This document shows positions 28,568 to 37,467 of a stretch of 62,690 nucleotides of DNA, one piece after another; positions within the stretch are counted from its first letter, which is position 1; each line of letters opens with the position of its first letter. The notes under the pieces were generated by a model. The model did no database searches. It saw only the letters and a list, made by a program, of their open reading frames with translations, and was not told the origin of the DNA. The translations under genes were made by a program, and so were the position numbers. Source of the stretch: Opitutales bacterium (GTDB lineage: Bacteria > Verrucomicrobiota > Verrucomicrobiia > Opitutales > T3Sed10-336); assembly GCA_007130045.1 (NCBI GenBank), contig SLTG01000044.1, positions 1 through 62,690 of the forward strand, read 5' to 3'.

Positions 28568-28599
28568 AGGAGTTTGTCCGGCTTCGCCGACAGGCTGCT
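28568..28599. repeat. REP-like hairpin repeat, copy 1
   Basis: A 32-base palindromic element, 29 of 32 bases identical to the copy at 55139-55170. Its arms pair around GGCTTCGCC. It lies between two convergent genes and its edge provides the TAG stop of the minus-strand gene. It may serve as a two-way transcription end. Confidence 0.75.
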
Positions 28600-29545
28600 A
28601 GTCCTGAAAATACACCTGCAATGTATCCGGAAGGTGCGGGACCAGGTACCTGAAACGGCCAATCAGAGTATTCAAATCCTCCTCACGTCCCTCTTCGTCT
28701 TCGCCGCTCACCCGCATCTTCAGGCTCATGCTCGATGGCTCCCGTTCATCATCATCGAAAAACACAGGGTCGTGGTCGGAGAGTTCGATCTCCGCATAGT
28801 GCAGCCATGCCTCCGATTCGTGGAACGGTTCGTCGCCCGGCTCCTCGATAAAACGCAACTCCCCATCTTCTTCCGAAAGCGACGATAACGCCGTCCCATG
28901 AAGCGCAAACACCACTTCGCGATCGACCTGCCCGAAACTTCTCCACCAGTCTCGCCGCGCCCCGACTGAACCCTCAGCCGTCCTGTTCATCAGCTCCCAG
29001 AACAATTTTCCGTCAGCTTCGCCGAGTTCGGCAATCAGTCTTTCAAGAAGCGCCTCCCGGATACGCCCGCCTTCCTCCGGGAACGCCGGTATCAGAAAAA
29101 CCATTTCCTCATCGGTCCTGTGCAGGACCTCCAGGCGTTCGAGTTCGGCCGTCATGAGCGTTGCTTCCACCTCCTCGATGACCTCGTTCAACCGCTCCAC
29201 TTCCTGATCCGTAAACAGGAACAGCTCCCTGGCGACTTCATTGACTCTCCCGTAATGGTCCAGGGGATAGATCGCCAGATGGTCGAAAATGTCCTCCGGC
29301 ACAACCCGCATCCCCATGGCATCGAGTTCGTTCAGCCATCTTTCGAACGCGTCTTCATGAAACGCATCGATTCCGTTCGCATCAACTTCCGGAACCTTTC
29401 CAACCGCCGCGACCTCATTCGCTTCCGCCCCGATTCCCTTTCGAAACAATCCCTCTCCCCACCAACCGACGCCAATCCCGACCGCCAGGGCGATTATCCC
29501 CGCCACCAACAACTCTCTCATCGATTCCTGCGGATAATCAGTCAT
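28598..29545 (-). CDS. Membrane-anchored protein of unknown function, paralogue of its upstream neighbour
   Basis: 315 residues. One N-terminal helix (about 11-30, VAGIIALAVGIGVGWW) anchors an acidic soluble domain, probably periplasmic. The middle has GMRVVPEDIFDHL, then FTDQEVERLNEVIEEVEATL and a helical, charged region with EADGKLFWELMNR. The same layout recurs in the gene just upstream (29567-30451), so the two arose by duplication. I do not recognise a named family. The stop codon TAG is part of the hairpin repeat at 28568-28599. Confidence 0.75.
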   Translation of the reverse strand: MTDYPQESMRELLVAGIIALAVGIGVGWWGEGLFRKGIGAEANEVAAVGKVPEVDANGIDAFHEDAFERWLNELDAMGMRVVPEDIFDHLAIYPLDHYGRVNEVARELFLFTDQEVERLNEVIEEVEATLMTAELERLEVLHRTDEEMVFLIPAFPEEGGRIREALLERLIAELGEADGKLFWELMNRTAEGSVGARRDWWRSFGQVDREVVFALHGTALSSLSEEDGELRFIEEPGDEPFHESEAWLHYAEIELSDHDPVFFDDDEREPSSMSLKMRVSGEDEEGREEDLNTLIGRFRYLVPHLPDTLQVYFQD

Positions 29546-29566
29546 TCTTAACCTGCTTGCGAGACC

Positions 29567-30451
29567 TCATGGCTCAGGGTCGAAATACTGCCGCATTTCA
29601 TCGGGAAAAAACCGGAAAAGAAAGTCGTGCCGCCCCGCCAGGGTCGCCAGGCGCGGCTTCCCGTCGCCGGGCGGGATGGTCAAAGTCCGGAACTGCACGC
29701 GGTTGCCCCCTTCCGCCGATGCCCCGCCCGATTCGACCGGACCGTACGTAAAACTGAATTCCACGCGTTCGGTGCCGTCCAACTGCTCGATAACGGCTTT
29801 CTCGAAAACCACCATTGTTTCGTCCCGGCCGAATCCGCCCCAGTAATCCTTCTCCGAAGAGGTCTCGGCCCGTCCCACAAGGTCCCACAGAAAACTCCCG
29901 TCCCGTTCTCCAAGTTCCGAAAAAATCCTCCGTTGCAGGGCTCGGCGAAGGATTTCTCCCTGGCGTTCATAGGCGCCGATATGAAACACCACACGCCCGT
30001 TCGCGGCATGAACGATCCTCAAGTGCTCAAGCTCGATCTCCTCGAGTCGGTCCGCGGTCCGCCGGAACGCATGGTTCATCCGTTCGATCTCTTCCTCGCT
30101 TAGCAGGAGGGCGCTTGAAAGACGCTCGGAAATACGCCCGTCGCGCCCGATCACCGGTTCGTCCCAATTGCGGAGGACACGCCGGGGGACCACGCGCATT
30201 CCACGCGCCTCGATAGACTCAAGCATCGCGGAAAAATCGATGGGAACCTCTTCAAAATCATCATGTTCAGGGCTTACCGCACGAACGCCTTCGGGCACCT
30301 CGACGGCGCCCCATTCTTCCGAAGCAGGCCCACCGGCGCGATCGTCTCGAACGTAAGCACCTAATGACCAGCCCGTTGCTATACCGACACCGGTTGCGAC
30401 CGCAGCCACAAGCAACGGATACAATCGGAGCGATCCCAGTACGTCTTTCAT
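29567..30451 (-). CDS. Membrane-anchored protein of unknown function, paralogue of its downstream neighbour
   Basis: 294 residues from ATG 30451 (an upstream ATG at 30487 would add 12). An N-terminal helix (about 11-30) is followed by an acidic linker, GMRVVPRRVLRNW, LLSEEEIERMNHAFRRTADRL, and RDGSFLWDLVGRAE. These positions match the neighbouring protein 28598-29545, though overall identity is low. A possible promoter is TTGTGT-17-TTTATT about 26 bases upstream. Function unknown; the pair likely acts together in the envelope. Confidence 0.75.
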   Translation of the reverse strand: MKDVLGSLRLYPLLVAAVATGVGIATGWSLGAYVRDDRAGGPASEEWGAVEVPEGVRAVSPEHDDFEEVPIDFSAMLESIEARGMRVVPRRVLRNWDEPVIGRDGRISERLSSALLLSEEEIERMNHAFRRTADRLEEIELEHLRIVHAANGRVVFHIGAYERQGEILRRALQRRIFSELGERDGSFLWDLVGRAETSSEKDYWGGFGRDETMVVFEKAVIEQLDGTERVEFSFTYGPVESGGASAEGGNRVQFRTLTIPPGDGKPRLATLAGRHDFLFRFFPDEMRQYFDPEP

Positions 30452-30656
30452 GATCAATTCAACGCTTGCCAAAGAGAAATAAACCAAAGTCTTGCATTAA
30501 ACACAAGCGGCATCGACCGTGCCGGGCCTTCATGTGCCATTCGAAAAATCGTATCGCGTCTCGCCGCTTACTCCGCAAACATATACTTCGCAGGATCATT
30601 CTTCTCGCAGGAAAGTTTGATTAATTCGGCGTCGCCGATTATCTTTCCGACTAATA

Positions 30657-31472
30657 ATGCCCGTTATGAATTCAGAATTCGTTCAAGCAAGTCGACTTCA
30701 AGCAATCGCCGTTCGGCCGGCATTGGGTGGGAAGCGATTTATTCGACGCGCCCCGGTCGCACTCGTCCTGTTTCTGGCGCTGGTGTTATTCACCGAGCCC
30801 GTGTTTTCACAAAGTTCGAGGAGGAGCGCCGATCCCGACCAAAACCTGATCGAGAAGCTCGAGTTTCGAAGCATTCTCTCTTTTGGAGGTGACGTTCAGG
30901 TCAGTCTTAAGGATCCGGTGCGGGATATGAGCTTCTGGATCCGCCTCCACGAATCGCGTCACGGAATAACCCTGATCAATTACTTTCCCGAAAACGACCA
31001 GATTGAAGTGCGCTACGGAAATCATACACGCCGGATCGGTCTGAAGGATGCGGAGATTCTGCCGATAAGGAGCGAGGAGAATTCCCAGGTGGAATCGCAG
31101 GACGGAATCGCCGGCAACCAACGGAGCAGCCGGCATGACCGGCAGGAACAGGTGCGACACATGATCGAGACATGGGATGCCGAGGCCGAGGGAAACAGCC
31201 GCCTGCGCGCCATTGACGAACATCTCAACGAATACTACCGGGAGTTCGACGCACTTCGGCAGCGCATGTGGGCCACGACCGATCACGAATCGGCTGAATT
31301 CCAGGAACTGCGCGCGAGGCGCCAGGAACTCCGGGAGGAAATCCAGGTGCTGAACAACTTGACCCTCGCGGAGATCGAGAACAACCCGAGTTTCGAGGAT
31401 ATCGACCACGGCTCATTAATGGCCACCCTGCGGTTGCGACATTTGGATGCTCAGTCGGATTCCGGCAACTGA
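30657..31472 (+). CDS. Secreted protein of unknown function with a C-terminal coiled coil
   Basis: 271 residues. A basic leader and hydrophobic core (about 33-49) end in VFSQSS, a plausible signal-peptidase site; ATG 30666 is an alternative start. The first half is beta-rich (FRSILSFGGDVQVSLKDP); residues 165-240 are charged helix with repeated REL/REEI patterns. It is divergent from the paralogous pair. Between them, at 30610-30648, GGAAAG and CTTTCC enclose an inner stem CGGCG/CGCCG, a possible 5' leader hairpin. I do not recognise a family. Confidence 0.65.
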   Translation: MPVMNSEFVQASRLQAIAVRPALGGKRFIRRAPVALVLFLALVLFTEPVFSQSSRRSADPDQNLIEKLEFRSILSFGGDVQVSLKDPVRDMSFWIRLHESRHGITLINYFPENDQIEVRYGNHTRRIGLKDAEILPIRSEENSQVESQDGIAGNQRSSRHDRQEQVRHMIETWDAEAEGNSRLRAIDEHLNEYYREFDALRQRMWATTDHESAEFQELRARRQELREEIQVLNNLTLAEIENNPSFEDIDHGSLMATLRLRHLDAQSDSGN

Positions 31473-31571
31473 CGCGCAGCACGGAAAGCTCCGTCGTTCG
31501 CGGGAGAATTCCGGGTCGGATCGTCGCCGCCGGATTCAGCCTCGCCAGATCGGCGAAACGGTTTGACGCTT

Positions 31572-31587
31572 AGAGACGGCCGTCTCT
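31572..31587 (+). promoter_or_regulatory. 16-bp perfect palindrome upstream of the DUF2071 gene
   Basis: AGAGACGGCCGTCTCT is a perfect 16-base palindrome. TTGACG lies just before it (31563-31568), so the dyad would fill a promoter spacer, a placement seen with repressors or MerR-type activators. The downstream gene starts at 31619. No -10 stands out. Confidence 0.45.
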
Positions 31588-31618
31588 CAAACTATTACGG
31601 ATAAAGGGAATCGTTCAA

Positions 31619-32419
31619 ATGGACCGGCTCAGCATCATGCAACGTCCGCGCGGGTACCCGGTGATCCGCCAGCACTGGGACAAACTGCTTTTCTTGCACT
31701 GGCCGATTCCACTCCGGGTCATCCGTCCGCTCGTACCGGCGTCTCTGGAAATCGACACATGGAACGGTACGGCGTGGATCGGGTTGATCCCGTTTACGAT
31801 GTGGGGTGTCCGTACGAGCTTTGCCCCGCCGCTGCCCGGTTTGAGTGCGTTTCACGAATTGAATGTGCGCACCTACGTACACCGGCAAGACGTTCCCGGC
31901 GTCTATTTTCTCTCCCTCGATGCTTCCCTTGCCCTCGCCGTCCGCGCCGCCCGTCGTTTCTACCACCTCCCGTACTACATGGCGGAAATGTCTCTGCACG
32001 AAACAAACGGCGAGATTTCATATCATTCCCGCCGGATCCACAAGAACGCCCCGCCGGCGGAATTCTTCGCAAAATGGCGGCCCGGAAAACCATTGCCGCA
32101 GGCGAAGCCCGACTCCCTCGCTTTCTTCCTTACCGAGCGCTACTGCTTCTTCACCGAACATAGACAGCGCCTCTACCGCTGCCGCATCAACCACCGCTCG
32201 TGGTCGCTCCACGAGGCCCGACTCACCGCCTTCGAGTCCACTGTCCTTCAGTCTCACAAGATTCCTTCGCCCGGCACCCAGCCTGTCCTCCATCACGCCG
32301 GGGAACTGTCGGTGGACATCTGGCCCCTCACCCCGGTCGAAGCCTTCTCCAGAACGAAGGCCGCACTGAAGCGCATCACTCCCGAGGTCGCGCCCGAGCC
32401 CGGAAGGACGCCGATTTAG
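31619..32419 (+). CDS. DUF2071 family protein (YqjF-like)
   Basis: 266 residues. Hallmarks of the family are present: HWPIPLRVIRPLVPASLEID at the start, TAWIGLIPFTMWGVR, FHELNVRTYV and GVYFLSLDASLALAVRAARRFYHLPYY. These proteins are soluble and of about this length; their function is not established. No signal or membrane segment is clear. It stands alone, convergent with the helicase gene. A palindromic operator-like site lies 32 bases upstream. Confidence 0.88.
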   Translation: MDRLSIMQRPRGYPVIRQHWDKLLFLHWPIPLRVIRPLVPASLEIDTWNGTAWIGLIPFTMWGVRTSFAPPLPGLSAFHELNVRTYVHRQDVPGVYFLSLDASLALAVRAARRFYHLPYYMAEMSLHETNGEISYHSRRIHKNAPPAEFFAKWRPGKPLPQAKPDSLAFFLTERYCFFTEHRQRLYRCRINHRSWSLHEARLTAFESTVLQSHKIPSPGTQPVLHHAGELSVDIWPLTPVEAFSRTKAALKRITPEVAPEPGRTPI

Positions 32420-32469
32420 CCCGACTCACAAGTTGGGACGCCCGGCCGCATGGCGGGCAGGATCGGCGC

Positions 32470-33654
32470 CTACCTCCCCCGGCGTCCTTGGGCCGCGCCC
32501 GCCTGTTGTGTCCAGGGTATGGTGACCTCTCCAAAGTCGAACCTCTCAATCGCACGCTGAAGGTGGGCTTCGATCTTGTTAAAGGTCAGCAGGTCCCCCG
32601 GGGTGACAAAAGAGAGCGCCTCGCCGTCGGCCTCGGCGCGCGCCGTCCTTCCCACGCGGTGCACGTAATCTTCGAAATTGTTCGGCAGGTCGTAATTGAT
32701 CACGTGCGTCACGTCCTTGATATCCAATCCTCGCGCGGCAATGTCCGTCGCAATCAGGATCGAATACTTCCCCTCGCGAAACGCCTGCAATGCTCGGGTC
32801 CGTTCCTTCTGGTCGCGGTCGCTGTGCAGAACGCCCACATTGAACCCGTCGCCCGAGATCACCTCGTAAATAAAGTCCGCCTCGACCTTCATCCCGCAGA
32901 AAACCATAACCGACGTCATATTCGGAAGGGCGAGCAATTCCCTCAGCAGTCGGGGCTTGCGCATTTTCTCAACGTAAAAGGCGCCCTGCCGGATTTTTTC
33001 CGGGGTTCGCACCGGAGGGGTGACATCGACCGACACGGGGTCCTTCATCAGGCGCGAGGCGAGTCGCGCGATCGGTTCGGGAAAGGTCGCCGAAAACATC
33101 AGAGTCTGGCGCGGTCCTTTGCCGAGCAAGCCGATTATCTGCCTGATCGCGGGCATGAATCCCATATCGAGCATCCTGTCGCCTTCATCGAGGATGAAGA
33201 CGTCCACTGCCTGCAAATGCGTGTTCCGCTTCTGCACGTGGTCGATCAGGCGTCCCGGAGTCGCCACGATGACCTCCGGATCGTCCTGAAGCGCCTTCAC
33301 CTGCTTTCCGTAAGGTACGCCTCCAAGCAAGAGTGCGACCCGAAACTCGGCGTATTTGGCCAGTTCCTCGATGCTTTCCTTTACCTGGGCGGCCAGTTCG
33401 CGGGTCGGACTCAGGATCAGCACACGCGGGCCCGTGTACGCCTCACCGGGGTCGCGCAGGAGGTAGCGCTGCAGCGAAGGCAGCACGAAAGCCGCCGTCT
33501 TGCCGGTGCCGGTCTGGGCGATACCGATCAGATCGCGTCCTTCAATAATCGGCATGAAAGTTCGGCTTTGAATCGACGTGGGCCGGGTATATCCCAGGTC
33601 GTCGATGGCCTTGCGGATTCGTTCATCAAACGGGTATTCGGAAAATGAATTCAT
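32470..33654 (-). CDS. DEAD-box-type RNA helicase with DEGD in motif II
   Basis: 394 residues. The helicase motifs are in order: the Q motif TSIQ near 27, AQTGTGKT (47-53), PTRELAAQ (83-90), TPGR, then DEGD at 156-159, SAT, ATDIAARGLDI and HRVGRTAR. Motif II has Gly in place of Ala (codon GGC for GCC). Both catalytic acidic residues remain, so ATPase activity is likely kept. The C-terminal tail is short and basic. Such helicases remodel RNA in ribosome assembly or decay. It lies 60 bases after an exbD gene. Confidence 0.92.
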   Translation of the reverse strand: MNSFSEYPFDERIRKAIDDLGYTRPTSIQSRTFMPIIEGRDLIGIAQTGTGKTAAFVLPSLQRYLLRDPGEAYTGPRVLILSPTRELAAQVKESIEELAKYAEFRVALLLGGVPYGKQVKALQDDPEVIVATPGRLIDHVQKRNTHLQAVDVFILDEGDRMLDMGFMPAIRQIIGLLGKGPRQTLMFSATFPEPIARLASRLMKDPVSVDVTPPVRTPEKIRQGAFYVEKMRKPRLLRELLALPNMTSVMVFCGMKVEADFIYEVISGDGFNVGVLHSDRDQKERTRALQAFREGKYSILIATDIAARGLDIKDVTHVINYDLPNNFEDYVHRVGRTARAEADGEALSFVTPGDLLTFNKIEAHLQRAIERFDFGEVTIPWTQQAGAAQGRRGR

Positions 33655-33714
33655 GTCTGTTGTCTGTCTGTAGATTCTTGTTTGTCGTTGCCGCGCGGTC
33701 GAGGGGGCCGTCCC

Positions 33715-34107
33715 TCATCTTGATTGCAGGCGGATGTGGTCGATGCCCGAACCGCGCACCCTGTCCATGACAAAGGTCACCTCTTTGAGGGGTGTGTTTT
33801 CGTCGGCCATAAGCAGAACGGTAAGGTCCCGCGCAATCGGCTTCAGTTCCTCGAGAAGACCCACCAGTTCCTCCCGCTCGATCCTGTTGTAGTCCACGAA
33901 GAACCTTCCCTCGGCGTCGATCCCGATGACAAGGGAATCCTCGACCGACCCCGCCCCGGCCGTTTCGATTTCCGGGAGGGTCAGATTGAGCGCCTGAAGT
34001 TCCCGGAACTGCATGGTCATCAAAAAAAAGAAAATTAGTATCGTCAGAACATCGATGAGGGGAACGATATTGATCTCCGGACGGCGGCGTTTGGGTTTCA
34101 GGGTCAT
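33715..34107 (-). CDS. exbD: ExbD/TolR-type biopolymer transport protein (first set)
   Basis: 130 residues. The single helix INIVPLIDVLTILIFFFLMTM holds the Asp needed for proton use (PLIDVLTI, about residue 18). A periplasmic domain follows. Its start overlaps the exbB stop by one base. With ExbB it should form a proton-driven motor for a TonB- or TolA-like partner; no such partner is adjacent to this set, unlike the second set at 41552-43457. Confidence 0.9.
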   Translation of the reverse strand: MTLKPKRRRPEINIVPLIDVLTILIFFFLMTMQFRELQALNLTLPEIETAGAGSVEDSLVIGIDAEGRFFVDYNRIEREELVGLLEELKPIARDLTVLLMADENTPLKEVTFVMDRVRGSGIDHIRLQSR

Positions 34108-34667
34108 TATTCCTCATCCACTCCGTACATCAGGTCGATCAGCGACTCAATCTGAACCGCATAAGTTTCCACACGCCGCTGAAGATAGCCGTTCGCAATC
34201 AGGGAGGGAATCGCGATTGATAGCCCGATCACCGTCGTAGTCAACGCCATTGCGACGCCCTCGACAAAGGCCTGCGGTTCCGGAAGGCCCGTGACCCCCG
34301 AAATATTCGCGAAGACCCGGATCAGGCCCGTAACCGTCCCAAGAAGCCCGAGCAACGGCGCCGCCCCGATCACCATTTCCAGCAGCACCAGGCCGCGCTC
34401 CAGTCGATTGACCTCCACCCGCGCCACCGCCTTGACCGCGCTCTTGTCGGCGCCGTTCTGACGGGAAAAACGCAATACGCGTCCCAACGCAGACCGCCCG
34501 TCAGGATCCACCGCCTCGCCTTCAGAAACCTTTCTCACCATTTCGGGCGGGCAGACGCGGTGCTTGAGGAGTCCGTAAAGACGCTCCACGATGATAAAGG
34601 CCGCCACCAAAGAGCAGACTCCCAGCGGGTAAATGAAGATGCCCGCGCCTTCGACCAGCTCTTTCAT
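34107..34667 (-). CDS. exbB: ExbB/TolQ/MotA-type proton channel (first set)
   Basis: 186 residues, three helices: about 8-26, then a cytosolic loop, then 95-125 and 135-165. The core APLLGLLGTVTGLIRVFANIS and ALTTTVIGLSIAIPSLIANGY is typical of ExbB/TolQ. It forms a pentameric channel around ExbD. It lies 89 bases after leuD on the same strand, but membership of the leu transcript is uncertain. Confidence 0.9.
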   Translation of the reverse strand: MKELVEGAGIFIYPLGVCSLVAAFIIVERLYGLLKHRVCPPEMVRKVSEGEAVDPDGRSALGRVLRFSRQNGADKSAVKAVARVEVNRLERGLVLLEMVIGAAPLLGLLGTVTGLIRVFANISGVTGLPEPQAFVEGVAMALTTTVIGLSIAIPSLIANGYLQRRVETYAVQIESLIDLMYGVDEE

Positions 34668-34756
34668 TCGAAACCGAAACTCTCTCTCATAACATCATCA
34701 ACTGAAAACGTCCTGCACACAGCGTTATCTTTACCGGTGACCGCCAGGCGAGCGCG

Positions 34757-35353
34757 TCAAACGTAATTCAGGCGCCTGGCCGTTTCCTCGACCTTTTCCA
34801 TTCCCTCCAGCAGTTCGGCGATCGGGTCCCATCGTCCGGCCAGAAGGCTGTTTCTCGCACTGTCCCGAAGCTCCGCCCGGTAAGCCTTGTCTCCGCACCT
34901 TATGGCCGGGGTCTCAACGTCGAGCTCCACGACAAGATCGGGATCGGCTTCCACCGCCGCGGCGATCTCCCGGATGTCCGGGCGGGCGGCCGAAAAACAG
35001 GGGATGCCCAGGGTCGTACTGTTCCCGAAAAAGATCTCCGCATAACTCTCCGCGACGATTCCCCGAAACCCGGCTTTGTGCAGGGCCTGCGGCGCGTGTT
35101 CGCGCGAGCTGCCGCAACCGAAGTTCGAGCCGGTCAGCAGAATGGTCGCGCCCGCGCGGCGGGGATCGTTCAACGGATGCGGCTTGTCACTGCCGTCGTC
35201 GTTTTTTCGAACATCGTAAAACGCGAATTCGCCCAATCCGTCGAAGGTAATGCACTTCATAAAGCGCGCCGGAATGATGCGGTCGGTATCGATGTCGTCT
35301 CCCGGCACGTACACCGCCTTGCCTTCGACTTTCGTGATTTTTTCCAGTGCCAT
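34757..35353 (-). CDS. leuD: 3-isopropylmalate dehydratase small subunit
   Basis: 198 residues. The core is GDDIDTDRIIPARFMK near the start, GSNFGCGSSREHAP around residue 72, and GIVAESYAEIFFGNS. It joins LeuC to isomerise 2-isopropylmalate to 3-isopropylmalate in leucine synthesis. Start ATG 35353 is the family start; the frame to 35416 runs into leuC. It lies 13 bases after leuC. Confidence 0.95.
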   Translation of the reverse strand: MALEKITKVEGKAVYVPGDDIDTDRIIPARFMKCITFDGLGEFAFYDVRKNDDGSDKPHPLNDPRRAGATILLTGSNFGCGSSREHAPQALHKAGFRGIVAESYAEIFFGNSTTLGIPCFSAARPDIREIAAAVEADPDLVVELDVETPAIRCGDKAYRAELRDSARNSLLAGRWDPIAELLEGMEKVEETARRLNYV

Positions 35354-35366
35354 ATCTTCCCCTTTA

Positions 35367-36797
35367 TTATGCCGAAACGAGATTCGGGCTTTCGATGCCG
35401 AAGACTTCCCGGGCATCGCTGACTTCGCCGGTGACCGCCGCCGCCGCCACCATGAGCGGACTCATCAGGATGGTCCTGCCGATCGGACTGCCCTGGCGTC
35501 CCTTGAAATTACGGTTGCTGGAGCTCGCGCAGATCTGATCGCCGACCAGCTTGTCCGGATTCATCGCAAGACACATCGAACACCCGGCTCCCCGCCACTC
35601 GAATCCCGCTTCACGGAATACCTTGTCGATCCCGAGTTCCTCACAGATCACGCCGACAGCCATCGAGCCGGGAACCGCAATGGCCTTCACCCCCCGAGCC
35701 ACCTTGCGACCCTTGAGGTACCCGGCCACTTCCTGGAAGTCCGTCAACCTCGCGTTGGTGCAACTCCCGAGAAACGCCACATTGATCGGCGTCCCCTTGA
35801 TCGGCGCTCCCGGTTTGAGCTTCATGTGATCGAGCGCCTCGATGACCGAATCCCGCTGGGACTCGTCCACCTTGTCCGGATCGGGAATCGTCTCGTCGAT
35901 AAACACGCCTTGTCCCGGAGTGATGCCCCAGGTCACGCTCGGCATGATGTCCTCGGCGCGAAAATCGACGACGTCGTCGTACCCGCAGTCCGGATCCGAT
36001 GCGAGTTGCCTCCAGCGCTCCACGGCCTCATCCCAGGCTTTGCCCTTCGGGCAATAGGGGCGTCCTTTCAGGTACTCGAAAGTCTTTTCGTCCGGATTCA
36101 CGTACCCGACGCGGGCGCCGCCTTCGATCGACATGTTGCAGACGGTCATCCGCTCCTCCATGTTGAAGCGGTCGAAAACTTCGCCGCCGTATTCATAGGC
36201 GTATCCGGTTCCTCCCTTCACGCCGAGGCGGCGAATAATGTACAGAATGACGTCCTTTGCGTAAACACCCGGCGAAAGCTCTCCGTCGACGTTGATACGG
36301 CGCACTTTCGGCTTGTTCAGTGCCATGGTCTGGGTGGCCAGCACATCGCGAACCTGGCTCGTTCCGATTCCAAACGCGATCGCACCGAACGCGCCGTGAG
36401 TCGAGGTGTGGGAATCGCCGCAGGCAATGGTCGTTCCCGGCTGGGTAATGCCCTGCTCAGGTCCGACGACATGAACGATGCCCTGCCGGCCGGAAGCGAT
36501 GTCGAAATAGGTCACTCCGAACTCTTCGCAGTTGCGCCGGAGTTCCTTGATCATCGCGTCGGCAAGAGGATCGGAAAACGGTTCGGCACGCTCGTCGGTC
36601 GGAACTATGTGATCGACCGTCGCGAACGTCCTCTCGGGAAAACGTACTTTCAAGCCGAGCTCCCGGAGCATCCCGAACGCCTGCGGACTCGTCACTTCAT
36701 GAATCAGGTGCGCCCCGATCAGAAGCTGGGTCTGCCCCGAGGACAGGTCCCGAACCATATGGGACTCCCAAACTTTCTCAAACAAACTTCTTGGCAT
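35367..36797 (-). CDS. leuC: 3-isopropylmalate dehydratase large subunit
   Basis: 476 residues. The 4Fe-4S cysteines lie in [12 protein letters not shown] and [13 protein letters not shown]. The aconitase-type start [11 protein letters not shown] and [19 protein letters not shown] are intact. GGAAGGA about 10 bases before the ATG is a clear ribosome site and a good promoter lies upstream. It works with LeuD in the cytosol in branched-chain amino-acid synthesis. Confidence 0.95.
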   Translation of the reverse strand: MPRSLFEKVWESHMVRDLSSGQTQLLIGAHLIHEVTSPQAFGMLRELGLKVRFPERTFATVDHIVPTDERAEPFSDPLADAMIKELRRNCEEFGVTYFDIASGRQGIVHVVGPEQGITQPGTTIACGDSHTSTHGAFGAIAFGIGTSQVRDVLATQTMALNKPKVRRINVDGELSPGVYAKDVILYIIRRLGVKGGTGYAYEYGGEVFDRFNMEERMTVCNMSIEGGARVGYVNPDEKTFEYLKGRPYCPKGKAWDEAVERWRQLASDPDCGYDDVVDFRAEDIMPSVTWGITPGQGVFIDETIPDPDKVDESQRDSVIEALDHMKLKPGAPIKGTPINVAFLGSCTNARLTDFQEVAGYLKGRKVARGVKAIAVPGSMAVGVICEELGIDKVFREAGFEWRGAGCSMCLAMNPDKLVGDQICASSSNRNFKGRQGSPIGRTILMSPLMVAAAAVTGEVSDAREVFGIESPNLVSA

Positions 36798-36832
36798 ATA
36801 AACAGTATCCTTCCGTTCAGATCAAACTTGGC

Positions 36833-36861
36833 AGTTTAGCCGGTTTTCCAGACCCGCGCAA
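36833..36861 (-). promoter_or_regulatory. leuC promoter
   Basis: On the minus strand TTGCGC (36856-36861), a 17-base spacer and TAAACT (36833-36838). It predicts a leader of about 28 bases with a Shine-Dalgarno sequence. No leader peptide or T-box was seen. Confidence 0.55.
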
Positions 36862-37028
36862 CCGCTAATTTGATTCCAACGCGGCAGGCACGGCAGGTGC
36901 CACTCCAGCAAACAGGAAATGAAGAAACGATCGCAGGCCGGCAATCCCGTCAGCCGGGGGGACTTGCAGGCTGTTTCAAGGGATCGTTTTTCAATCGAAT
37001 CCCCATTCCGGCAGCGGCACGATCCGGA

Positions 37029-37280
37029 TCATTCCCGGGGACGTGCCATGTTGACGACCAGCTTCCGGCCCTCGAATTCCTTGCCGTCCAGGGTGTCGAT
37101 TCCCTTCCGCGCGTCCTCCTCCGAAGACATGGTCACGAAAGCGAATCCGCGCGATTTTCCGGTCATCTTATCCTTGATCAAGGCCACCTCATCGACCTTG
37201 CCTATATCGGAGAACAGCTCCTTGATGGTGTCTTCGGCTGAACCGAACGGCAGGTTGCCTACGTACAATTTCGCGCTCAT
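37029..37280 (-). CDS. Single-RRM RNA-binding protein
   Basis: 83 residues, one RNA recognition motif: RNP2 LYVGNL at 5-10 and RNP1 KSRGFAFV at 42-49 with both aromatic positions. This fits the small bacterial RRM proteins, often cold-induced in Cyanobacteria and found in many Verrucomicrobiota. Start ATG 37280 is the family start. The short C-terminal tail lacks the Gly-rich extension of the cyanobacterial members. It follows tatC by 187 bases on the same strand, probably with its own promoter. Confidence 0.93.
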   Translation of the reverse strand: MSAKLYVGNLPFGSAEDTIKELFSDIGKVDEVALIKDKMTGKSRGFAFVTMSSEEDARKGIDTLDGKEFEGRKLVVNMARPRE

Positions 37281-37467
37281 AATGTGTTTTCTTTCTTCTG
37301 AATCAAAAGGGCAAACCTCCCCCGAACGACATTCACTGAAACGCGGGCCATTTGAAAGACAGGGACTCCCGGTTGGTGAGAAGCCATCCGGCAACGGACA
37401 AGCCTTACCCCGCAGAGACATGATACCATATAAAGAAGCTCGAAGAGCAAACTTATTTTTCGCGAAT

